DNA of 8,264 nt from Flavobacterium sp. (GTDB lineage Bacteria > Bacteroidota > Bacteroidia > Flavobacteriales > Flavobacteriaceae). Each line of letters opens with the position of its first letter. Within the stretch, counting starts at the first letter, position 1. The position numbers were made by a program, and so were the translations under genes. Of the stretch, positions 1 through 6,577 are shown one piece after another. The notes under the pieces were generated by a model. That model was not told the origin of the DNA and ran no database searches. It saw nothing but the letters and a program-made list of their open reading frames with translations. The stretch spans positions 1 through 8,264 of the forward strand of contig JASLGC010000223.1 of NCBI GenBank assembly GCA_030150335.1, written 5' to 3'.

Positions 1-2737
1 TGAATTATCAGGAGCAGGACAAACGAATGCTGTAAATGCATTATCAGGTAATGTTGCTGGTCTGCAGGTAACTTCACCTTCTTCAATGGGTGGATCTGCT
101 CGTATCGTATTACGTGGTATTAAATCTGTAACAGGAAATAACCAACCATTAATCGTAGTTGACGGGGTGCCTTTAGATAATAGTAACTTTGGGGATACTA
201 ATATGCAAAGAGGTGCTGGAGGTCGTGATTACGGAGATACTTCTGCTGATATTAATCCAGATGAAATTGAATCTGTAACGGTTTTAAAAGGGGGCCCTGC
301 TTCTGCTTTGTACGGAAACAGAGGAGGTAACGGGGTGATAATTTATACTACTAAATCTGCTAAAAACGGACGTACTGATATTGAAGTTAACACTGGAATT
401 ACTTTCGAGAGTGTTAACATCATGCCTAAAATGCAAAACTCTTACGGAGGAGGTTCTTCTCCTGAGTGGTCTCAAGTAGAAATAGATGGGAAAATGTATA
501 ATATCCCTGAGTATTCTACAGATGAGAGCTGGGGGCCTAAGTTAGATGGTACTCCATATTTACCATGGTATGCTTTCGATCCTGAGTTCTCTAATGACTA
601 CATGAAAGAAGTTCCTTGGGTAAAATCTAAAAATGATGTAAGATCTTTCTTTAGAACAGGAATTACTCATAACCAATCAGTAGCTGTAGGTAAGTCTTAC
701 AAGGATAGTAATGTGAGAATGTCTTTTAGTAATAATGTTACAGAAGGTATTGTTCCAAATTCTAAATTACAGAGAAATAACTTTACTGTAAGTGCTTCTA
801 CACAATTAACTGATAAGTTAAAAGCAGAAACTAATATTACCTATGCTTATACAAAAGGATTTAATAGACCAGAAGTTGGGTATGGAGATAACTCTGTAGC
901 TCAAAAATTCTTCCAATGGTCTCAAAGACAATTGGACTTTAAAAAGCTTCAAGATTATAAGTTAGCAAATGGAAACCAAAGATCTTGGAATAGAAATGAT
1001 TGGAACGATGCAAGACCTGCTTATTCTGATAACCCTTATTGGGTAGTTAACGAAAATACTTCGCAAGACGTTCGTAATAGAACTTATGGAAACGTAAAAT
1101 TGACATATAATTTTACAGATAAATTATATGCAGTTGGTACTGTGTATGGAGATCGCTACAGTTTTAATGTAGAAGAGCAAGTAGCTGTAGGCTCACAAGC
1201 GACATCAAGCTACAGTATTTTAAAACGTAATATTTCTGAGTATAATTATGAAGGCCGTTTACACTATGATGATCATTTTGGAGATTTTGGTTTAAATGCT
1301 TTTGTTGGTGTTAATAGAAGTGAGAAAAGAAGAGATTACTTATATGGAACAACAGTGGGAGGTTTAGACTTACCTAACTTATATAATTTAAGCAATAGTA
1401 ATTCTCCTGCACAATCTTCGAATGATAAAGTTCATATGAGAACAAATAGTGTATTTGGATCTGTGAGTATTAATTATAAAGAGTTTTTATTCTTAGAAGG
1501 AACAACACGTACTGATTGGTTCTCTACGGTTAAAAAATCAGTTACATATCCATCTGTAACAGGGACATTTATTTTCTCTTCGCTTTTACCAGAAGTTGAT
1601 TGGTTATCATTTGGTAAATTGAGATTAGGATGGGCACAAGTAGGTAACGACACTGATGCATACAGAACAAATGATTATTTTAACTTGGATGGGCCTTTCT
1701 TAGGATCTCCAACATATTCATTGAGTGCTACAGCAAATAATCCTGATTTAAAACCAGAGATGATGACAACTAAAGAGGTCGGTTTAGAGGCAGCATTCTT
1801 TAATAATAGAGTTGGTTTTGAGGTTTCTTACTATCAAATTGATACAAAAGATTTGATTACAAGAGTACAATATGATCCAGCTACAGGATTTGCTTATAAA
1901 TGGTTGAATGCTGGGGATATGAAAAACAAAGGTATTGAGGCTACTGTAAACTTAGCTCCAATTAGAACGCCTGATTTTTCATGGGATATTTCTTGGAACT
2001 TTTCTAAAAATAAGAATGAGTTAACAAGATTAGCTGATGGAGTAGAATCTGTTGAGATTACAAGAGCACCATTTAATGTTTCTCTACAAGGTAAAATAGG
2101 GGAGGCTTATGGACAAATTTATGGTAAAGATTATGTAAGAGACGAGAAAGGAAATAAAGTGATTGGAGCTAATGGGTTATATAAATCTACAGGTGTACAG
2201 GCTTTAGGTTCTTACTTGCCAGATTACAATATGGGTATCCGCAATAGCTTTCAATACAAAAACTTCCGTTTAGGAGTTTTACTTGACATTCAAAAAGGAG
2301 GTAAATATTATTCTACTTCTCATATGTTCGGAATGTACTCAGGTATGTTAGAAGAAACTGCAGTAGATGGTATTCGTGAGAAAGGGGTAATCTTGGATGG
2401 TGTAAAAGAAGATGGTACAAGAAATGACCAAGTTGTAGATGCAATTGATTGGGCTAAAGCTCACCAAACTACAGTTGATGCACAAAACGTATTTGATGCT
2501 GACTATGTGAAATTACGCGAAATTTCTTTAGGGTATGATTTGCCAACTAAGTGGGTTGGACCTTTCAAAGGAATTACAATCTCTATGTTTGGACGTAACT
2601 TATTTACTTGGAATCTTGCTTGGAAAGGTATGGATCCAGAGATGGCTTCTTACGGAAGTGGAAACATTCAAGCGATTGAAGGAGCTTCTTTACCTTCTAC
2701 AAGAACATATGGTATGAATGTTAAATTTAAATTCTAA
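1..2737 (+). CDS. SusC/RagA-family TonB-linked outer membrane receptor, 5'-truncated by the window edge
   Basis: This is the barrel component of a SusCD-type importer, which moves a SusD-captured nutrient through the outer membrane using TonB energy. The frame is open to the left edge (first full codon at base 2), giving about 911 residues here; SusC proteins are usually about 1000 or more. Missing are the signal peptide, the carboxypeptidase-D-like N-terminal domain, the TonB box and the start of the plug. The ATG at 86 is internal: the 28 codons before it read as good plug sequence (NALSGNVAGLQV). The plug continues with GGSARIVLRG, QPLIVVDGVPLDN, INPDEIESVTVLKG and SALYGNRGGNGVI, ending near base 360. 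The remainder is a 22-strand-type barrel with family motifs NPDLKPEM, DADYVKLREISLGYDLP and FGRNLFTWN, and it ends in the terminal aromatic sequence NVKFKF. The susD-like gene follows after 8 bases, so the two are almost certainly co-transcribed. Family assignment is secure; the substrate is unknown. Confidence 0.96.
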   Translation, partial: ELSGAGQTNAVNALSGNVAGLQVTSPSSMGGSARIVLRGIKSVTGNNQPLIVVDGVPLDNSNFGDTNMQRGAGGRDYGDTSADINPDEIESVTVLKGGPASALYGNRGGNGVIIYTTKSAKNGRTDIEVNTGITFESVNIMPKMQNSYGGGSSPEWSQVEIDGKMYNIPEYSTDESWGPKLDGTPYLPWYAFDPEFSNDYMKEVPWVKSKNDVRSFFRTGITHNQSVAVGKSYKDSNVRMSFSNNVTEGIVPNSKLQRNNFTVSASTQLTDKLKAETNITYAYTKGFNRPEVGYGDNSVAQKFFQWSQRQLDFKKLQDYKLANGNQRSWNRNDWNDARPAYSDNPYWVVNENTSQDVRNRTYGNVKLTYNFTDKLYAVGTVYGDRYSFNVEEQVAVGSQATSSYSILKRNISEYNYEGRLHYDDHFGDFGLNAFVGVNRSEKRRDYLYGTTVGGLDLPNLYNLSNSNSPAQSSNDKVHMRTNSVFGSVSINYKEFLFLEGTTRTDWFSTVKKSVTYPSVTGTFIFSSLLPEVDWLSFGKLRLGWAQVGNDTDAYRTNDYFNLDGPFLGSPTYSLSATANNPDLKPEMMTTKEVGLEAAFFNNRVGFEVSYYQIDTKDLITRVQYDPATGFAYKWLNAGDMKNKGIEATVNLAPIRTPDFSWDISWNFSKNKNELTRLADGVESVEITRAPFNVSLQGKIGEAYGQIYGKDYVRDEKGNKVIGANGLYKSTGVQALGSYLPDYNMGIRNSFQYKNFRLGVLLDIQKGGKYYSTSHMFGMYSGMLEETAVDGIREKGVILDGVKEDGTRNDQVVDAIDWAKAHQTTVDAQNVFDADYVKLREISLGYDLPTKWVGPFKGITISMFGRNLFTWNLAWKGMDPEMASYGSGNIQAIEGASLPSTRTYGMNVKFKF

Positions 2738-2745
2738 AGAGTATT

Positions 2746-4407
2746 ATGAAAAAGCTATTATATAAAATGTCTTTCATTGCTTGCGTACTTGCTATGGTGA
2801 GTTGCGATAAGGATTTAGAAGACATCAACGTAAACCCAAATAAGCCAACTGAAGTTCGTACAACAGGAATTTTTAATGGTGCTAATAAGGCGTTAATGAC
2901 TAATACAAGAGGTGGGTTCCCATCTGCTCGTATGGCATTGCCTTGGGTGCAATATTCTGCACAAAGAAACTATACAGCTGAGGATAGATATCAGTTTAGA
3001 GTAGGTGTAAACAATAGTTTATATCGTGATATCTTTTTAGCTGTTAAAAAATACAAAGAGATAATAGATATTTTAGAAGATCCAGCAAATGAAGCAAAAA
3101 TTGCTGCGTATGGAGATCCTAAAAATCAATTAGCTGCAGCGCGTATTATGATTGCGTATGCTCAGTTGCAAGCTTTAGAGATTTATGGAGATATACCTTA
3201 CTTTTCTTATGGTAGTGATGATCCCGATTTTGAAGGGATGACTTTAGGTACAGCAAATGAAAAATCAACTCCTAAGTTTGCTCCTCAAGAGAAAATCTAC
3301 AAAGATTTGATGAAGGAACTTAAAGAAGCTGCTGAGTCTGTAAATTTACAAGCGAATAATGTCTTTTCAAGTGGAGATAATTTATTTAGAAGACCAATCG
3401 TGTTGAAGCGCTTTGCGAATTCATTAAGATTGAAGATAGCAAACCGTGTGAAAAGTGTTATTCCTGAAGCACAAGATCATATCACAGATGCAATTGCAAG
3501 TGGTGTGATGGAATCAAATGATGACAACGTAATTCAAGTGTTTCAAAATGATAAAATAAATCCTGCACCATTTTATACAGCAGCATTTATTGATAATCGT
3601 AATGACTTTGCTCCGGCTAATACTTTTGTAGAATTGTTAAAAGGTGAGGCGAATGTTTTTTCAGGTCAAGTTGATCCACGTTTATTCAGAATGGTCGCTC
3701 CAAAGTTTAACTTGAAAAAAGTAGTAGAGGATGGACAAGAGGTAGAAAAAGAAGTAAGAGTTTTATTTTACTCAGATCCTGAAGATACAAGTTGGCCAAG
3801 TGTAGAATTTGGAAATTATGTTGATCGTGAAGCTTCTCATTACGTTGGATTTCCTATTGGATTGCAAGATAATTTCACGGGATCACAAAGAGGTTCTGCT
3901 TCACAATTTGGTGCAGCTGTTTACAAAGCTGATTATGGTGAAGTTTTAATGGAGTATGCAGAAGTTGCTTTCTTAGTATCTGAAAATAATAATTGGAGTG
4001 ATGCTGAGTATAGAAAAGGAGTAGTTGCTTCTATGACACGTTGGGGTGTAGCGCAAACTGATATTGATGCTTATGTAAGTTCATTACCTGCAGCAAGCGA
4101 GGAAACAGTTTTAACACAAAAATACATTGCTCTTTATTTACAGCCTTATGAAGCATGGGCTGAATATAGAAGAACGAAGTATCCTAAAACATTGCTTTTA
4201 CCTGGTCAGTCTCATGATTTGATTGCTAAAGGACCTAATGGAGAAACGTCATACACTTTTGTTCCTTTAGAGGATATAACTGATTTGCCAGAGAGAATTA
4301 CTTATCCAAGTGATTTAGATTTAGTAAATAAAGCTAACAAAGATGCCGCTGCTTCTCGTATGGGAGGGGATAAAATGAATACAAAATTAATATGGGCTAA
4401 AAAATAA
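2746..4407 (+). CDS. SusD/RagB-family nutrient-binding outer membrane lipoprotein (SusD-like_2 type)
   Basis: This is the surface lipoprotein that caps the SusC barrel encoded just upstream and binds the incoming ligand. The 553-residue protein begins with a lipoprotein signal peptide (basic MKKLLYK, hydrophobic stretch, lipobox MVSC with the acylated Cys at residue 20). The following residues, DKDLED, are acidic and resemble the surface-export signals of Bacteroidota lipoproteins. Family features are VNPNKPTEV (residues 29-37), the helical segment with AYAQLQALEIYGDIPYF (about 137-153), PIVLKRFANSLRLKIANRV, and a C-terminal part with LPERITYP and a closing GGDKMNTKLIWAKK. This C-terminal pattern fits the SusD-like_2 (PF12771) branch better than canonical starch-binding SusD. 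The start is the first Met after the susC stop, with an 8-base gap and only a weak purine-rich AAAGAG before it, so translational coupling is likely. A strong terminator follows 20 bases after the stop. The ligand (glycan, peptide or glycopeptide) cannot be told from the sequence. Confidence 0.95.
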   Translation: MKKLLYKMSFIACVLAMVSCDKDLEDINVNPNKPTEVRTTGIFNGANKALMTNTRGGFPSARMALPWVQYSAQRNYTAEDRYQFRVGVNNSLYRDIFLAVKKYKEIIDILEDPANEAKIAAYGDPKNQLAAARIMIAYAQLQALEIYGDIPYFSYGSDDPDFEGMTLGTANEKSTPKFAPQEKIYKDLMKELKEAAESVNLQANNVFSSGDNLFRRPIVLKRFANSLRLKIANRVKSVIPEAQDHITDAIASGVMESNDDNVIQVFQNDKINPAPFYTAAFIDNRNDFAPANTFVELLKGEANVFSGQVDPRLFRMVAPKFNLKKVVEDGQEVEKEVRVLFYSDPEDTSWPSVEFGNYVDREASHYVGFPIGLQDNFTGSQRGSASQFGAAVYKADYGEVLMEYAEVAFLVSENNNWSDAEYRKGVVASMTRWGVAQTDIDAYVSSLPAASEETVLTQKYIALYLQPYEAWAEYRRTKYPKTLLLPGQSHDLIAKGPNGETSYTFVPLEDITDLPERITYPSDLDLVNKANKDAAASRMGGDKMNTKLIWAKK

Positions 4408-4426
4408 TTAGCCAAATGACAATAAG

Positions 4427-4452
4427 AAAGCCATCTTCGGATGGCTTTTTTT
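4427..4452 (+). terminator. Rho-independent terminator of the susC-susD unit
   Basis: A perfect 9-bp stem (AAAGCCATC at 4427-4435 with GATGGCTTT at 4440-4448) closes a UUCG tetraloop on a C-G pair, which is the extra-stable cUUCGg type. It runs into seven consecutive T residues (4446-4452). It lies 20 bases after the susD stop codon and upstream of the next promoter, so it should insulate the porin gene from the importer operon. Confidence 0.93.
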
Positions 4453-4472
4453 ATTTAATTCAAAAATAAAAT

Positions 4473-4480
4473 TACCTTTG
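4473..4480 (+). promoter_or_regulatory. Putative Bacteroidota-type -7 promoter box (TAnnTTTG) for the porin gene
   Basis: TACCTTTG is an exact match to the TAnnTTTG -7 consensus used by the primary sigma factor of Flavobacterium and Bacteroides. It lies 16 bases before the porin ATG, on the correct strand and in the only gap where a promoter is needed after the terminator. The expected -33 element (TTG) is not present at normal spacing; that position falls in the T-rich tail after the terminator. Transcription would begin near 4484-4488, leaving a leader of only about 10 bases with no Shine-Dalgarno sequence. An 8-base match with four fixed positions plus a terminal G can occur by chance, hence moderate confidence. 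Confidence 0.6.
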
Positions 4481-4496
4481 TCCAAATTTAGTTTTT

Positions 4497-6479
4497 ATGC
4501 GAAAGTACTTAGGTGTTTTTCTGTTTCTATTCTGTTTCATAACTTCTTATGGACAATTCCAAAATTTGGGAGAGCAAAGTAGTTATCGTCCAGATGAAGA
4601 ACAAGATAACAATGGTAAAAAAGAAATGGGGAGTCTTAGAGAAAAAGTTAAAAAAGACTCAGTAGCACCTATTCGAGATTATAAAATTATATCGATAAAG
4701 AATGATACAATTGTTGTTGATACAGCATTAAGTGTTAAGAAATATTATACTTTCAATTATTTGAGAAAAGATATCTTTGGTTTGCTACCATTTGCAAATG
4801 AAGGACAGACTTATAATGTTTTGAAATATAACTACAAAGCAAATAATGTACTTCCAGGTTTCGGTTTTGAAGCAAAACAGTTTGCATACTTAAACGCAGA
4901 AGATATTAAATATTATTCTGCTCCTACACCATATACAGACTTGTACTATAGAAGTGTAATGAAGCAAGGTCAAAATTTAGATGCTTTCATTACATTAAAT
5001 CCAAGTGAGAATTTAAACTTATTCGTAGGCTATAAAGGATTAAGATCCTTAGGTAAATATATTAATCAGTTATCTTCAACTGGAAATTTTAGAATAGGTT
5101 CAAGTTATATTTCACCAAATAAAAAGTATTTGCTGAGAACCCATTTTACCTTCCAGGATATCATGAATCAAGAGAACGGAGGTATTCGTGACTTAGATCT
5201 ATTTGAAGAGAGTAAAGCGCCTTATAATAAGCGAGAACGACTAAATGTTTATTTCCGTGATGTAGAAACTATGTTGAAGGGTAAGCGTTTTTATGTGAAT
5301 CATCAATACCAATTAAATAAATCCTTTAAGAATGGAATATTGTTGACACATGAGTTTACTTATGAAGACAAGTTTTTCGAATATAAGCAAGGTAATATCA
5401 ATAGTCAATATGACGATGCTGCAAGATTTGGTAATGCTTTCCAAAGTGAGATAAGTAATAAAACACGTTATTATAACTTATTTAATCGTGTTGGAGCAGC
5501 ATATCAATCAGATGTAGCAGGGCGTTTTCAGTTTTTTACAGACTTCTATAAATATCGTTATCACTACAAAAGTATAGCTCATATAGGAGGTGTTGTTGTG
5601 CCAGATCAATTAGAGAAGAATATCACAATGATCGGAGGTAAGTATACTTATCATAAGAACAATTTGAAAGCGAATTTATTGTTAAGTACATCATTGACAA
5701 ATGATAATACAAGTAATATTGAAGCAGATGTTCTTTATAAATTGACTGATGATATTTCATTTGACCTTCGCTATCAAAAGTTGAATAGAATGGGGAATCT
5801 GAGTTATTACCTTTATCAAAGTGACTATGTAGGTTACAACTGGTATAAAGAGTTTAATAATGAGAAAATAAACCAATTCGATGCCACTATTAATACTCCT
5901 TGGGTTTCTGTTTCGGGAAGTTATTCAGCATTGAAAGACAAGTTGTATTTTTCAAATGATGCAACTGAATTCAATGATTTTGGAATAGCTAATCAATTAT
6001 TAGTGTCACCAAAACAGTATGGGAAAACAATCAACTACCTTTCTTTACAAGTATCGAAAGATATACAAGTAGGTAAGTTTGGTTTAGATAATACATTCTT
6101 ATATCAAAAGGTAGATCAGTCAGATAATATATTAAACGTACCTGATTTTGTAACAAGAAATACGTTGTACTATAGCGATGCTTTCTTTGATAAAGCATTA
6201 AAATTCCAAACAGGGATTACTTTTAGTTACTTTAGTAAATATTATGGAAATGATTATAATCCATTATTAGGGGATTTCTTTGTTCAGGATAAAGTAAAAA
6301 TTGGAGGATATCCAGTATTTGATTTCTTTATCAACATGAAAGTACGTACAGCTCGTATTTATTTAAAACTTGAACATTTTAATTCAAGTATGAGTGGATA
6401 TAACTATTACTCTGCTCCAAATAATCCATATCGCGACTTTATGTTTAGATTTGGAATAGCATGGAACTTCTTTACATAA
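4497..6479 (+). CDS. Putative outer membrane porin (Porin_10 / 'putative porin' family)
   Basis: The 660-residue product is an exported outer-membrane beta-barrel resembling the Bacteroidota 'putative porin' family (Porin_10, PF14121); no specific substrate is known for this family. The signal peptide is clear: MRKYL, then a hydrophobic run to about residue 17, with likely cleavage around SYG/Q (residues 17-20). Residues about 21-75 form a polar, charged linker (RPDEEQDNNGKK and similar). From about residue 83 come the conserved-looking segments YYTFNYLRKDIFGLLPFAN and GFEAKQFAYLNAEDIKYYSAP, then alternating amphipathic strands rich in Tyr, Phe and Asn to the last strand FRFGIAWNFFT, whose final aromatic residues suit BAM-dependent insertion. 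The ATG is the only plausible start: no other in-frame ATG, GTG or TTG lies between the promoter box and it. The gene stands alone between two terminators and so is probably a monocistronic unit. The family name is inferred from recognisable segments rather than a search; the barrel character is more certain than the channel function. Confidence 0.85.
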   Translation: MRKYLGVFLFLFCFITSYGQFQNLGEQSSYRPDEEQDNNGKKEMGSLREKVKKDSVAPIRDYKIISIKNDTIVVDTALSVKKYYTFNYLRKDIFGLLPFANEGQTYNVLKYNYKANNVLPGFGFEAKQFAYLNAEDIKYYSAPTPYTDLYYRSVMKQGQNLDAFITLNPSENLNLFVGYKGLRSLGKYINQLSSTGNFRIGSSYISPNKKYLLRTHFTFQDIMNQENGGIRDLDLFEESKAPYNKRERLNVYFRDVETMLKGKRFYVNHQYQLNKSFKNGILLTHEFTYEDKFFEYKQGNINSQYDDAARFGNAFQSEISNKTRYYNLFNRVGAAYQSDVAGRFQFFTDFYKYRYHYKSIAHIGGVVVPDQLEKNITMIGGKYTYHKNNLKANLLLSTSLTNDNTSNIEADVLYKLTDDISFDLRYQKLNRMGNLSYYLYQSDYVGYNWYKEFNNEKINQFDATINTPWVSVSGSYSALKDKLYFSNDATEFNDFGIANQLLVSPKQYGKTINYLSLQVSKDIQVGKFGLDNTFLYQKVDQSDNILNVPDFVTRNTLYYSDAFFDKALKFQTGITFSYFSKYYGNDYNPLLGDFFVQDKVKIGGYPVFDFFINMKVRTARIYLKLEHFNSSMSGYNYYSAPNNPYRDFMFRFGIAWNFFT

Positions 6480-6490
6480 AAAATTAAAAG

Positions 6491-6523
6491 AAAAGGGACT
6501 TCGATTATGAAGTCCCTTTTTTT
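6491..6523. terminator. Bidirectional Rho-independent terminator between convergent genes
   Basis: A perfect 12-bp stem pairs AAAAGGGACTTC (6491-6502) with GAAGTCCCTTTT (6509-6520) around a 6-base loop. On the plus strand it ends in seven T residues (6517-6523), terminating the porin transcript 11 bases after its stop codon. On the minus strand the reverse complement of 6481-6494 is also T-rich (TTTTCTTTTAATTT), so the same hairpin can terminate the convergent PNGase-like gene, whose stop lies about 55 bases away. No other good hairpin serves that gene. Confidence 0.9.
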
Positions 6524-6577
6524 GTCAGCTATATTTAATTAGTTTTCCTTTGCTTTCTGCTATATGTGAAGTGTTTT

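Noticed and set aside
284..475. 63-codon reading frame on the minus strand within the SusC-like gene
   Set aside because: It lies fully inside the conserved plug-domain coding sequence, has no recognisable domain, and is best explained as a shadow frame.
2535..2717. 60-codon plus-strand frame overlapping the end of the SusC-like gene
   Set aside because: It is an out-of-frame shadow of the conserved C-terminal barrel segment (DLP...FGRNLFTWN).
86..2737. ATG at 86 as the true start of the SusC-like protein
   Set aside because: The frame is open back to base 2 and the 28 upstream codons encode typical plug-domain sequence leading directly into the rest. A start at 86 would lack a signal peptide and half the plug. 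The gene is cut by the window edge.
2738..2745. A separate promoter or regulatory site between the susC-like and susD-like genes
   Set aside because: The gap is only 8 bases and contains no promoter-like box; co-transcription is the simpler reading.
4497..6479. The porin-like gene as a third member of the SusCD operon
   Set aside because: A strong UUCG-loop terminator and an independent -7 box precede it, so it is more likely a separate unit.
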